From Paenibacillus gallinarum (GTDB lineage Bacteria; Bacillota; Bacilli; Paenibacillales; Paenibacillaceae), in NCBI RefSeq assembly GCF_014836635.1, contig NZ_JACSQL010000003.1, forward strand, positions 124,001 through 188,000: DNA of 64,000 bases, written 5' to 3'. Position numbers and translations under genes: made by a program. Positions 41,756-50,602 of the stretch are shown here, in pieces. Positions within the stretch are counted from its first letter, which is position 1; each line of letters begins with the position of its first letter. The notes below the pieces were generated by a model. The model saw nothing but the letters and a program-made list of their open reading frames with translations, did not search any database and was not told where the DNA came from.

Positions 41756-42477
41756 CGATCTGTCACCACCCCGATGGTTGCCACAACGATCGTCGAGATC
41801 AGTACGGCCACGTGTGATGGAAGCAGGGAAGAGAGAATAATCATGGAAATGATCATATATAGAACAAGGGACAAGCGGTGTGTAAGTTTATTTTTTGGAG
41901 TGGATTGTAACTGCAATACTAATAAAGCAGCAAACATAGCTACTAAAGCAAAATCAAGTCCGAGCGCTTCAGGATTGGATATCCACTGGCCCGACACGGC
42001 TCCTAGCGTACAAGCGGCTATCCAGCATAGATACGCTGTAATATTTAAACCGTTCATCCAGCGATTATTCAGTTTACCCTGTCCAGCGATCCGGCTTGCG
42101 GCAACACCAAATGTTTCATCCGTTAATAATGCTCCAAAACCTATGTTTTGCGGCAGCGAGTAACGGGTCAAATAAGGTGCGACGGTCAGACTAAGTAGAA
42201 AGTGCCTCAAATTAACAATAAATGTGGTGAAAATGATGGCTGAAGCTGGCGTACTTGTAACAAGAAGAGCGCAGATAATGAACTGTGCTGATCCCGCATA
42301 GACGAGGATAGACAATAATGCGACTTCAAGAATGCTTAGATTAGAGGAGATGCCTACGATTCCAAAAGCGAATCCGATGCTCATGTATCCTAGCAAAGTG
42401 GGGATACAGTCTTTGACACCCTGTACAAACGAATCCTCGCTAGCTGTTCGGGTTTGAGGAAGCAGAGGTAAGCTCAT
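41752..42477 (-). CDS. azlC: AzlC-type branched-chain amino acid permease
   Basis: A 241-residue membrane protein of the AzlC family with about seven helices. GYMSIGFAFGIVG, YAGSAQFI and the family core FIVNLRHFLLSLTVAPYL are visible; ALLTDETFGVAAS is the conserved loop. AAAGGAAG precedes the ATG. Gene order azlC-azlD is standard. No azlB regulator is nearby. Confidence 0.9.
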   Translation of the reverse strand: MSLPLLPQTRTASEDSFVQGVKDCIPTLLGYMSIGFAFGIVGISSNLSILEVALLSILVYAGSAQFIICALLVTSTPASAIIFTTFIVNLRHFLLSLTVAPYLTRYSLPQNIGFGALLTDETFGVAASRIAGQGKLNNRWMNGLNITAYLCWIAACTLGAVSGQWISNPEALGLDFALVAMFAALLVLQLQSTPKNKLTHRLSLVLYMIISMIILSSLLPSHVAVLISTIVVATIGVVTDR

Positions 42478-42622
42478 GATGATTTCTTCCTTTCAAGTAA
42501 TAAAGTGCTTTTTTATATCAGATTACTATAGTAAAGAGTTCAGCTGATTGTCAATCAATGGGAAAGAAAGATATACTCTATTTAGTTAAAGTGATCGCAA
42601 TAATAGAAAGGAGCATGTTGAG

Positions 42623-43213
42623 ATGATAAATGATTTATGGATGAAAGATAGGGTCAGTTCGAAAGAACAACTTCGTATGAAGATTGAAGAGCCTCGGGAA
42701 GCGATCATCAGAAAATCTGTGGATGTTGTGGACGAACATATCAAAAAGTATTTGCAATTGTCTTCCTTATTCTTTCTAGGTACAGCGAATGCAAAAACAC
42801 AGATGGATGTTTCTCCGAGAGGAGGAAAGCCTGGATTTGTCAAAGTGCTTGATCAGAAGCATATTGCCTTTCCAGATCGTTCCGGAAATAAGAGAGCAGA
42901 TTCTTTATTAAATATCATTGAAAATCCGCAAGTAGGCATGGTCTTTATCATTCCAGGTCTAAATGAAGTGCTTCGCATCAATGGAAAGGCTATCATCACT
43001 CAGAATGAGGATTTTATTCAAAGTCAGGAATGGGACGGGACAACGACAGGACTTGCCGTTGTGGTGGAAGTAGAAGAATGTTTCATTCACTGTCCAAAAG
43101 CATTTATTCAAGGCGAAGTATGGTCATCCGAAAGCTGGGCTAAAAAAGACGAATTACCTAATACGACTGACATGTATAAAGCACATCTCCTGTTGAATGG
43201 GATCACATTATAA
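42623..43213 (+). CDS. Pyridoxamine 5'-phosphate oxidase-like FMN protein
   Basis: A 196-residue split-barrel protein of the MSMEG_1061 type: FFLGTANAKTQMDVSPRGGKPGFV forms the first strands, and IAFPDRSGNKRADSLLNIIENPQVGMVFIIPG is the flavin-binding signature. EECFIHCPKAFIQGEVW closes the barrel. Members bind FMN or F420 and reduce diverse compounds. AAAGGAG precedes the ATG. Confidence 0.86.
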   Translation: MINDLWMKDRVSSKEQLRMKIEEPREAIIRKSVDVVDEHIKKYLQLSSLFFLGTANAKTQMDVSPRGGKPGFVKVLDQKHIAFPDRSGNKRADSLLNIIENPQVGMVFIIPGLNEVLRINGKAIITQNEDFIQSQEWDGTTTGLAVVVEVEECFIHCPKAFIQGEVWSSESWAKKDELPNTTDMYKAHLLLNGITL

Positions 43214-43256
43214 CTCTTTTTGTTTTAAGAATGGGGACAGGAGGGATTGACCAAGA

Positions 43257-44507
43257 ATGATGAATATACCTCACCTCACATTGCTGAGTAAAAATCGGAA
43301 TATGTTCTGGGCATTTGCCGGTATGCTGATCTCTCGTCTTGGAGATGGAGTATATTCTGTTGCCGTCATTGCGCTTGCCTACGGGATTACACGATCCGGA
43401 GCAGGAACAGGAATTGTACTGGCCGCTTTTGCATTTTCTAGCTTTCTGTTTGGATCCCTATCTGGCGTAGCATCGGATCGGTGGAATCGTAAAATGCTGC
43501 TCGTTAGTTCGAGTCTTATATGTAGCGGTGTTGTTATTACGATGGCTGTACTGCCTTATTCAGGAACCCTGAATGTGGCAAGTTTAACGATCCTCTCCTT
43601 CTTACTTGGTGCGGCTACCCAATTTTTCGAGCCTATTGTCAATGCCTTAATTCCCAGGTTTGTGACTAAAGATGAACTCACAACAGCGAACGCAACCATC
43701 GGAATGACAGATAGTCTTGGCTATATTGCTGGGCCCGCTGCTGCTGCCATTCTTCTTGTTTTGTTACCGATTGAGATCGTTCTGCTGATCAATGCGGCTT
43801 CCTTCTTATTCGCCTCTCTCGCTGCATGTTTCCTACATATACCGCAAGTACCTAAGACCGAAACGAAGCAAACTTCTGTTTTTACAGAGGCACTGGAAGG
43901 TTTTAAATTTGTCTATCAAACCAAACGTATTCGACAATTGTTTATCATTAGCTGCTTGTCCTTACTAGCGTATTCCCCCTTTTTTGTACTTCTACCCTTA
44001 TTTCTAGATCAAGATTTATTATTATCCGCTGAGCGTCAGTCTGCCGTCATTGGAATTATTTATTCTTCACTTGCGTTGGGACAGTTAGTAGGATATGCAG
44101 TTGTATCATATCTACGATTCAGTACGTTTCAGCTACTTGGGATCGGGTATTTACTACAGGCTATCGGTTTCGGCTGCCTGATATTCGTTCAGGTGGAACT
44201 GTGGATTGTCTTCCTTATTTTTATCGCAGGGATTTCCTTTGGTCTAACCGGATCTGCCTTCCACACGAATTTGCAGTCTAACACTCCAGATGATCGTCTT
44301 GGAAGAGTCTATGGTGTGAATTACACTGTCAGCGGGCTTATTGCACCGATGGGAAGAAGTGGCTCAGGTATACTGGCAGATGCTCTGGGAACCAAAGTGA
44401 TGTTTGGAGGTATGGCGTTCCTGTTTCTCGTATCGTCAGCGATGTCATTTTGGCTGAGGAAAGGGAAATCGGCTGTACAAGAGAAAAATAATCACTTACC
44501 TCTGTAA
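43257..44507 (+). CDS. MFS transporter
   Basis: A 416-residue, 12-helix major facilitator of the EntS-like MFS_3 group. The loop 2-3 motif reads GVASDRWNRKMLLVSS and the domain between helices 4 and 5 begins IPRFVTKDELTTANATIGM, both typical. It probably exports a drug or metabolite. AGGAGGG lies 13 bases before the ATG, slightly far. The upstream FMN protein is 43 bases away on the same strand. Confidence 0.88.
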   Translation: MMNIPHLTLLSKNRNMFWAFAGMLISRLGDGVYSVAVIALAYGITRSGAGTGIVLAAFAFSSFLFGSLSGVASDRWNRKMLLVSSSLICSGVVITMAVLPYSGTLNVASLTILSFLLGAATQFFEPIVNALIPRFVTKDELTTANATIGMTDSLGYIAGPAAAAILLVLLPIEIVLLINAASFLFASLAACFLHIPQVPKTETKQTSVFTEALEGFKFVYQTKRIRQLFIISCLSLLAYSPFFVLLPLFLDQDLLLSAERQSAVIGIIYSSLALGQLVGYAVVSYLRFSTFQLLGIGYLLQAIGFGCLIFVQVELWIVFLIFIAGISFGLTGSAFHTNLQSNTPDDRLGRVYGVNYTVSGLIAPMGRSGSGILADALGTKVMFGGMAFLFLVSSAMSFWLRKGKSAVQEKNNHLPL

Positions 44508-44543
44508 AAGAACTTATTACAAACCTATTGCAAGCGTATTACC

Positions 44544-44596
44544 AAAAACAAAGCATATGAAGAGACTTTTTGTTTCTTCCTTGCTTTGTTTTTTTG
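44544..44596 (+). terminator. Terminator after the MFS gene
   Basis: AAAACAAAGCA and TGCTTTGTTTT form the base of a long stem with inner GAAGAGAC/GTTTCTTC pairing, followed by T. Confidence 0.8.
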
Positions 44597-44677
44597 ATTT
44601 AAGGCTAATTTCATTCCATAACTCATACGATGAGTAAGGGAAGTAATTAACCATGTGAAATAAGGGGAGATGAGAAG

Positions 44678-45322
44678 TTGTTGTCCTTCTTATTATTTGT
44701 TTTTGCTGTGGCGGCTGCCATCGCAAGTGTTGATACGACATGTGGACTAAATGTGCTGGGAAGTCTGGAGAGTACAAAGGTCAGCAAAATGAAGTATGCA
44801 GTAGTCTATATTTTTTTTAGTATACTGGGCGGAGTGTTAACAGGACTGCTCATCGGCGGAGCAAACCTTTTACTGAAAGGAATTCAGCTGGATTTGTATT
44901 ATAAGCCTATTATTATCATCATATTTCTTCTCTTTATAGGACTTGAACTATGGAACAAAGCAGGGCTGTTGCCTTCCGGTAACTTTATCGTACCGTCTGC
45001 ATGGATCAAAGATGCAGGATACCGTACAGCGGCGCTATGGGGAAATATTCTGGGGATGGGCTTTATTACTTTGCAAGCAGGCGTATTATTTCATTGTTAC
45101 GTCCTAATCTCTTTGTTTTCTGCTCCCTGGTGGCTAAGTATGGTAGCCGGTTTTTGTTTTGGAATCGTTCGAGGGACGGTGTTCAGTCTTCCTTTTATCA
45201 GGTCGGTCGTCTATCAGATGCTGGAGAAAAGAGTGTTCAGATACACTGCGCTGACTGCCATGAGGTTAACAGCTTCCTACATGCTACTTGTAGGTTCCAT
45301 CATTCTTATCTTCATGAACTAG
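44678..45322 (+). CDS. MauF/CcdA-like membrane protein
   Basis: A 214-residue protein with about six helices. The first helix contains one cysteine (AIASVDTTCGLNVLGS) and a middle helix another (ITLQAGVLFHCYVLI), the arrangement of CcdA/DsbD-type electron carriers and of MauF, which move reducing equivalents across the membrane. It begins with TTG after GGGGAGA and is the first of four genes whose products resemble MauF, MauE, MauD and MauA in that order. Confidence 0.65.
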   Translation: MLSFLLFVFAVAAAIASVDTTCGLNVLGSLESTKVSKMKYAVVYIFFSILGGVLTGLLIGGANLLLKGIQLDLYYKPIIIIIFLLFIGLELWNKAGLLPSGNFIVPSAWIKDAGYRTAALWGNILGMGFITLQAGVLFHCYVLISLFSAPWWLSMVAGFCFGIVRGTVFSLPFIRSVVYQMLEKRVFRYTALTAMRLTASYMLLVGSIILIFMN

Positions 45323-45343
45323 TCCAAGATCGAAGGAGACCTG

Positions 45344-45883
45344 ATGATCATGTATGATCTTACAGCTATGTTACTAACACTTCCAATGCTCTTTTCTATA
45401 GTCAGCTATATATGGAGCAAAATCTTTCGTGATCCGCATCATTTCCCAGGTAATTCCCATATGCATCTATTATTAATCGTAATGCAGTTTATCTCGGTCA
45501 CTATCCTTTTTACAATATCATCCGCTATGGGATTACTTAGTTTGTCTATTCTTTATCTTACTCAAGGGATCGGTGTCATCTATTATTTACAGCGTAATGG
45601 AAGGGTCGTTTGCGGTTGTTTTGGTTCACAAATTGCTTCTAAGCTAAGCTACCGGCTTGCAACGGGTAATGGGATTCTAGCGGGCCTCTCTCTCTGGATG
45701 TTCATGCATCGCTGGCTGCAGACTAGGGAATTACAATTTTCTTTATCACTGGAAGGGCTCATGATGGAACTTTTATGTATGATATTTGCTCTGGTTTGTG
45801 TGGTCGGAGTGCCGGATGCCATCTATGCGATTCGTGCTTATCGCGCTATAGCCGCTACCTATTATGAAAAAATAACGAAGTAG
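45344..45883 (+). CDS. mauE: MauE-like membrane protein
   Basis: A 179-residue, four- or five-helix protein with the family hallmark GRVVCGCFGSQIASKLS on a cytoplasmic or external loop and the pattern QGIGVIYYLQRNG before it. MauE belongs to the DoxX-like redox-associated membrane proteins and works with MauD in processing methylamine dehydrogenase light chain. GAAGGAG precedes the ATG, 21 bases after the upstream stop. Confidence 0.78.
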   Translation: MIMYDLTAMLLTLPMLFSIVSYIWSKIFRDPHHFPGNSHMHLLLIVMQFISVTILFTISSAMGLLSLSILYLTQGIGVIYYLQRNGRVVCGCFGSQIASKLSYRLATGNGILAGLSLWMFMHRWLQTRELQFSLSLEGLMMELLCMIFALVCVVGVPDAIYAIRAYRAIAATYYEKITK

Positions 45884-45896
45884 AAGGTGTTTTCTC

Positions 45897-46436
45897 ATGT
45901 CTACATTCTTCTGGATATCCTATGCGATTTTATGGCTGCTAGTTGTTCCGCTAGTCATCCTCAATCTAATATTGTTCAGACAACTCGGCATCATGATTAT
46001 GGGGACAGCGAGAGGAGTGAATCAGTCAGGTATTCCTGTTGGCGAGAGGCTTCCGGCGGCTACAACTACCCATCTAGATGGCAGGCAGTGGTCTACGGAG
46101 GAACTGAAGGGAAGACCTGCTCTGATGTTATTTGGTTCGCCAACATGCAGAGAATGTGCCGAAATCCTGCCTGATTTTCAGCTGATGACGAAGGAGCATC
46201 AGGTAAAGCCTATTCTTATGTTATTCTCATCGGCAGAACTTGCCGAGGATTACGCTCATCAAATTGAGTACGAAGATGAGGTAGTTCTAGTAAGTTCAGA
46301 ATTTGCTCATCAGCTGGATGTTCAAGTGACCCCTTATGCTTATGCAATCGATTCGCAGGGTGTCATTAGACATAAAGGACTTGTCAACAGCCGGGAACAA
46401 CTGGAAAGTTATATTAAATCGACGAAGGTTTCCTAG
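45897..46436 (+). CDS. mauD: MauD-like membrane-anchored thioredoxin
   Basis: A 179-residue protein with an N-terminal helix (residues 5-28) and an outward thioredoxin fold. The redox motif is C-x2-C in LMLFGSPTCRECAEILPDF, and the cis-proline strand is VTPYAYAIDSQGVIRHKGLV. MauD is needed to form the light-chain disulfides of methylamine dehydrogenase. GAAGGTG precedes the ATG, 13 bases after mauE. It is the natural oxidase or isomerase for the 12-cysteine product of the next gene. Confidence 0.82.
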   Translation: MSTFFWISYAILWLLVVPLVILNLILFRQLGIMIMGTARGVNQSGIPVGERLPAATTTHLDGRQWSTEELKGRPALMLFGSPTCRECAEILPDFQLMTKEHQVKPILMLFSSAELAEDYAHQIEYEDEVVLVSSEFAHQLDVQVTPYAYAIDSQGVIRHKGLVNSREQLESYIKSTKVS

Positions 46437-46453
46437 TTGTAAGGGGGAATTGG

Positions 46454-46921
46454 ATGTGGCGTAAACCCATAAATAAAGACGAGCAAACACAAGATTCGAT
46501 CAGCCGCATCACTCGAAAATGGACACGTAAAACCTGGCTGAACCGGATTTCTGAGCAGATTGCTTTCATGCTCGCTAAGATATTAATTAATCCAAGAGAA
46601 GATATGGCTAAAATCTCTTTTTTATCAGGAGCTTGCTCACCCCCACATGGACAATTTTGCAGTGGATGCGGTGCTGATGGATCTTGCCCCTCCACGTATG
46701 TTACTTGCACAACGAACAATTCATTGAATGGATGTAAAGGTTTATGTCCTCATCCATCCGGCTGGTGGTATACCAGTGATCCGGTAGGGGTAAGAGCGAA
46801 ATGTATGGATTGTGTGAGTCAGTACGTAAATCCTAACAGCGGAAATACGTGGTGTTATAGAGGGGCTCAAATCTCAGGTCAATATGTCATTTGCGGTTGT
46901 AAGTCTACGAACTTATATTAA
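46454..46921 (+). CDS. Methylamine dehydrogenase light chain-like 12-Cys protein
   Basis: A 155-residue protein: a basic, hardly hydrophobic leader of about 60 residues, then a core with 12 cysteines (61, 69, 72, 78, 85, 94, 98, 117, 120, 134, 147, 149). The core follows the MauA pattern CSIDGNICDCSGGSLTNCP...ASWVASCYNP...IIWCFG. One cofactor tryptophan (W108 of MauA, in W-C) is kept as W133-C134; the other (W57, four before a Cys) is replaced by C94, four before C98. No heavy chain, MauG or amicyanin gene is nearby. AAGGGGGAA precedes the ATG. Alignment was done by eye; an unrelated disulfide-rich peptide is the alternative. Confidence 0.65.
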   Translation: MWRKPINKDEQTQDSISRITRKWTRKTWLNRISEQIAFMLAKILINPREDMAKISFLSGACSPPHGQFCSGCGADGSCPSTYVTCTTNNSLNGCKGLCPHPSGWWYTSDPVGVRAKCMDCVSQYVNPNSGNTWCYRGAQISGQYVICGCKSTNLY

Positions 46922-47022
46922 TTCAGGTGAATCAATTTCATAATACCTTTAGTTGCTTTAATCAGGAGTATATATAGTTACAAATTTATTGTTTTAATGA
47001 GTTATGAAATTGATTCAGGTGA
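46921..47022. repeat. Inverted repeat behind the mau-like operon
   Basis: TGAATCAATTTCATAA (46928-46943) and TTATGAAATTGATTCA (47002-47017) are perfect 16-bp inverted arms 58 bases apart. ATTCAGGTGA occurs directly repeated at 46921 and 47013. A sequence like the second arm (TTATGGAATTGATTCA) recurs near 60511. No gene lies between the arms. Confidence 0.7.
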
Positions 47023-47047
47023 TAAATTATTTAGTGAGGTACATTAT

Positions 47048-47100
47048 AAAAAGAGAGCATTCGTAACCTGACAGATCAGGCGATGAATGCTCTTTTCTTT
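47048..47100. terminator. Bidirectional terminator between the mau-like operon and the LysR gene
   Basis: AAAAAGAGAGCATTCGT and ATGAATGCTCTTTTC pair around a loop containing CCTGACAGATCAGG, itself a small hairpin. T runs on both strands. Confidence 0.75.
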
Positions 47101-47129
47101 TCTTGAAAATGCTCATTTATTTAATGGGA

Positions 47130-48014
47130 TTAATTTACGAGTTCTATAAACTTGCTTGCTGCCGTGGAGAGCGGCATATTACGCATGATCATAAGGCCTA
47201 CTTGAGATGGTGGCATTTGGATATCAAGTTGAATCTCAAAAAGAGAGCCTTCTTCTAGTTCCTTCGAAATAAATTCTTTCGTTACATAAGAGATTCCGAG
47301 ACCTTTTCGTGCAAGTTCAATTAATAAATCTACACTGCCTACCTCGATTTCAGGTTTAATTTGATGGCCGTAGCTCTGAAAAAGCTCTGTGATAGCCATC
47401 CGTACCCGGCTGTTGCGCGAAAATAAGATGATTGGGTACTCAAGCAGGTGTTCGAGTGATAAGACGCGATCCTTAAGTTCAGCATAACGAGCTCCCGCTA
47501 CAAAGCAGTCCTGCAACTGAATTCCACCCATTACCTCAATTTGTGGATCGACGATCGGCATACGAACGACACCTAGATCAATTTTACCTTCCTTCAAGAA
47601 AGCAATCGTTTCTGGTGTTGTCCCATGATTAAGATGAAGCTTAATACCGGGATATTTCTGATGGTAGCTCTCTAGATAAGGAAGCATGTAATGTTTGAAT
47701 AAGGAATCGCTTCCGCCGATCCGCAGCTCACCGCTATCCAATTTTTTAAGTGCAGCCATTTTTTCTTCTGCGAGCGAAATTAAAATATGAGACTGTTCTA
47801 TATAGGAATAGAGAGTTGAACCTTCTTGTGTTAAAGAAACGCCTTTGGAATTACGGTAAAACAAGGTGACGCCAAGGCTTTCTTCCAGTTGTTTGATCGC
47901 GTGACTCACACTTGGCTGAGTAATAAACAGCACTTTGGCTGCACTAGACAGGCTTCCTGTCTTCGCTGCCCAATAAAATACTTTGTATAATTCGTGATTG
48001 ATCATAGACGTCAT
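47130..48014 (-). CDS. LysR-family regulator divergent from zwf
   Basis: A 294-residue LysR protein: helix-turn-helix at residues 5-45 (LYKVFYWAAKTGSLSSAAK, FITQPSVSHAIKQLEESL), effector domain after that, as in the CysL/YwfK group. CAGGAG lies 6 bases before the ATG at 48014. The gene is divergent from zwf with about 115 bases between start codons, so zwf and itself are its likely targets; LysR control of the oxidative pentose phosphate pathway is not the rule in Bacilli. Confidence 0.9.
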   Translation of the reverse strand: MTSMINHELYKVFYWAAKTGSLSSAAKVLFITQPSVSHAIKQLEESLGVTLFYRNSKGVSLTQEGSTLYSYIEQSHILISLAEEKMAALKKLDSGELRIGGSDSLFKHYMLPYLESYHQKYPGIKLHLNHGTTPETIAFLKEGKIDLGVVRMPIVDPQIEVMGGIQLQDCFVAGARYAELKDRVLSLEHLLEYPIILFSRNSRVRMAITELFQSYGHQIKPEIEVGSVDLLIELARKGLGISYVTKEFISKELEEGSLFEIQLDIQMPPSQVGLMIMRNMPLSTAASKFIELVN

Positions 48015-48041
48015 CTATAGCTCCTGTGAAATATATTAATT

Positions 48042-48053
48042 ACCTGTATAGGT
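48042..48053. promoter_or_regulatory. Operator-like dyad between the LysR gene and zwf
   Basis: ACCT-GTAT-AGGT lies in the middle of the divergent spacer; a T-N11-A core as used by LysR proteins can be placed over it. Inference from position. Confidence 0.35.
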
Positions 48054-48130
48054 GTGATTCGTATTATAGTGGATTAAAGGTTGAAATACCAGATTTAACT
48101 AACTGGCAACAACTGAGAGGAGAAAAACGA

Positions 48131-49666
48131 ATGGAAGCAATTACATTTGTATTGTTTGGAGCCACAGGGGATTTAGCCAAAAGAAAAATCTACCCTGCTT
48201 TATATAATTTATTTATTGATCAAAAATTACCCGAATCGTTCTCTGTATTCGGTCTTGGAAGAAGAGAACTTTCCGATCCTGATTTTCAGGCCAATGTTGA
48301 GAAATCTCTACGGATGTTTTCCCGGCGTAAAGTGATAGATCAAGAAAATCTTCAAAAATTCATGGGTGCATTCCGCTATCGTGTTCTCGATGTTGGTCAT
48401 AAAGAAGATTACAAAACATTGCTGCAAGAAATTGAACAACAGGAGCAAGAAATTCAAACGAAGTCGAATCGGATGTTTTATTTGTCGGTAGGACCTCAAT
48501 TTTTCGGAACGATTGCAGCTAATATTCAGGAAAGCGGACTCGGAAGAGCAAGCGGTTGGAAGCGCCTGGTGATCGAGAAACCGTTTGGACATGATTTAGC
48601 GTCCGCACGAGAGTTAAATGAAAGTTTGTCGATTGCTTTTACGGAAGAAGAAATTTTCCGGATCGATCATTATCTTGGCAAACCGATGGTTCAGAAACTG
48701 GAAGTGCTGCAAAATAACAATCCTGTCTTTAAAGCATTATGGGACAATCGCTATATTGCAAATATTCAAATTACGTCCAATGAGACTGTAGGTGTGGAAG
48801 AACGTGCTGGTTATTATGATCAAGCGGGAGCAGTAAGGGATATGTTCCAGAATCATATGCTGCAACTGCTCATGATGCTGACGACTCACTCTCCGAATAA
48901 TACAACGAATGACGATGTTCGGAAGAAGAAGAAAATCGTCATGAATTCTTTGGAACAGCTGCATAAAGAAGATGTTAAATCGCATGTTGTCCGTGGGCAA
49001 TATGGGGCAGGAGCGATTGATGGGAATCCAGTCGTAGGCTATACTTCGGAACCCAACATTCCTGAAGACTCTAGTAATGATACATTTATCGCAGCGAAGC
49101 TAAAAATTGATGATTACTTCTGGCGCGGGGTTCCTTTTTATATCCGTACCGGTAAGAGAATGAAAGAGAAATCGACGCGTATTGTGATCGAGTTCAAAGA
49201 GCCACTGAAAAAATCCGGCGGCACAAATGAGGAAAATAAAAAGCCAAATCTTCTTGTATTTGAAATCAGTCCAGACGAAAGAATTTCGCTACATCTGAAT
49301 ACAAGAGATCCTCTGAATAAAGAGAAGATCAAACCGATGTATATTGATTTTCACGAGAGCCAAGCAAATTTACCGGAAGCTTATGAGAATTTAATCGGTG
49401 ATGCGTTACATGGAGACTCTACGTTCTTTGCACACTGGGAAGAAGTGGAGTTGTCATGGCAATGGGTTCAGCCGATTTTAGAAGCATACAATGAGAACCT
49501 TGTACCTCTGCATATATATGCTGCGGGAACTAACGGACCTTCTGCTTCGGATGAACTGCTTGAGCAGGATGGATATCATTGGTGGTTCGATCAAGAAGAG
49601 GAACACAGAACTGAAATAATAGAAGAAGATCTTAGTCTAGCAACAAAAAGCCCTGTGCTTCAATAG
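48131..49666 (+). CDS. zwf: Glucose-6-phosphate 1-dehydrogenase
   Basis: A 511-residue enzyme, first step of the oxidative pentose phosphate pathway, using NADP. The coenzyme fingerprint FGATGDLAKRKIYPALYNL opens the protein, EKPFGHD follows, and the active-site motif RIDHYLGK with the catalytic histidines is intact. The ATG at 48131 has GAGAGGAGAAA upstream; the longer frame begins 35 residues earlier without a site. It is followed by a transaldolase-like gene. Confidence 0.94.
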   Translation: MEAITFVLFGATGDLAKRKIYPALYNLFIDQKLPESFSVFGLGRRELSDPDFQANVEKSLRMFSRRKVIDQENLQKFMGAFRYRVLDVGHKEDYKTLLQEIEQQEQEIQTKSNRMFYLSVGPQFFGTIAANIQESGLGRASGWKRLVIEKPFGHDLASARELNESLSIAFTEEEIFRIDHYLGKPMVQKLEVLQNNNPVFKALWDNRYIANIQITSNETVGVEERAGYYDQAGAVRDMFQNHMLQLLMMLTTHSPNNTTNDDVRKKKKIVMNSLEQLHKEDVKSHVVRGQYGAGAIDGNPVVGYTSEPNIPEDSSNDTFIAAKLKIDDYFWRGVPFYIRTGKRMKEKSTRIVIEFKEPLKKSGGTNEENKKPNLLVFEISPDERISLHLNTRDPLNKEKIKPMYIDFHESQANLPEAYENLIGDALHGDSTFFAHWEEVELSWQWVQPILEAYNENLVPLHIYAAGTNGPSASDELLEQDGYHWWFDQEEEHRTEIIEEDLSLATKSPVLQ

Positions 49667-49739
49667 AAGGAACGTATACAACACGTTTACGATAAATTTG
49701 AAGCCTACAAATCATACCCAATAAACGGAGGTAATATCG

Positions 49740-50408
49740 ATGAAATTCTTTATTGACACAGCTAATCTGGAAGACATCAAAAAGGCTTACAAAATTGGAG
49801 TGTTGTCTGGAGTTACGACAAATCCCTCTCTGGTTGCTAAAGAAGGCGTGAAATTTGAAGATCGTATCGAGGAGATTTTACGTGAAGTACCAGAAGTTGA
49901 ATCTGTATCGGCAGAAGTAACACCTGATGCAGAGACAGCGGAAGACATGATTGCACAAGCTAATGAACTTATTAAAATCAATAATAATGATAAAAATATT
50001 ACGATTAAACTTCCGATGACACTTGCTGGTTTAGAAGCATGCCGTTATCTGACTAAAAAAGGTGTAAAAACCAATGTAACCTTGATTTTCACAGTTAATC
50101 AGGCACTCTTAGCTGCACGTGCGGGTGCAACCTATGTATCCCCATTCCTTGGTCGTTTGGATGATATTTCAGAAGATGGCGTACTGCTTGTATCCAAAAT
50201 TGCAGAATTGTTCCAAATTCATAATTTGGATGCACAAATTATTGCAGCATCCGTTCGTCATCCAGACCACGTAACACGAGTAGCTATGGCGGGTGCGCAT
50301 ATTGCTACCATTCCTTTCTCTGTCATTGAACAACTGTCCAAACATCCGTTAACGGATCAAGGAATGGAGAAATTTGCTGCAGATTGGAAAAAAACAGTTC
50401 AAGTATAA
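49740..50408 (+). CDS. fsa: Fructose-6-phosphate aldolase / TalC-type transaldolase
   Basis: A 222-residue TIM-barrel protein of the short TalC/FSA family. The start [36 protein letters not shown] is diagnostic, the Schiff-base lysine is K90 in NITIKLPMT. It either cleaves fructose 6-phosphate or acts as transaldolase; in Bacilli the latter is usual. AACGGAGG lies 10 bases before the ATG. Together with zwf it supplies the pentose phosphate pathway. Confidence 0.9.
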   Translation: MKFFIDTANLEDIKKAYKIGVLSGVTTNPSLVAKEGVKFEDRIEEILREVPEVESVSAEVTPDAETAEDMIAQANELIKINNNDKNITIKLPMTLAGLEACRYLTKKGVKTNVTLIFTVNQALLAARAGATYVSPFLGRLDDISEDGVLLVSKIAELFQIHNLDAQIIAASVRHPDHVTRVAMAGAHIATIPFSVIEQLSKHPLTDQGMEKFAADWKKTVQV

Positions 50409-50428
50409 TCGAATATAAGTATATTATA

Positions 50429-50464
50429 TGGCGGTAGCTCTCAATCGGGGGCTATCGTTTTTAT
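50429..50464 (+). terminator. Terminator after fsa
   Basis: GCGGTAGCTC and GGGGCTATCGT pair with wobbles; five T follow. Confidence 0.65.
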
Positions 50465-50602
50465 ATTCCACACAGTTATTCTAGTCTTCTCCAAACATCT
50501 GACTGCATAATTAATGGCATACTTGTCACGTAAAGTTTGGAAAATCAGGAAGTAAAAAAGTATAATACGAGTGTATCAGTTTATTTAAAAGGAGTGGAGA
50601 CT

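Noticed and set aside
44517..44777. 86-codon minus-strand frame between the MFS gene and the mau-like operon
   Set aside because: It crosses the MFS terminator and the start of the first mau-like gene.
46414..46719. 101-codon minus-strand frame over the 12-Cys gene
   Set aside because: Opposite the well-spaced fourth gene of the mau-like operon; no ribosome binding site of its own.
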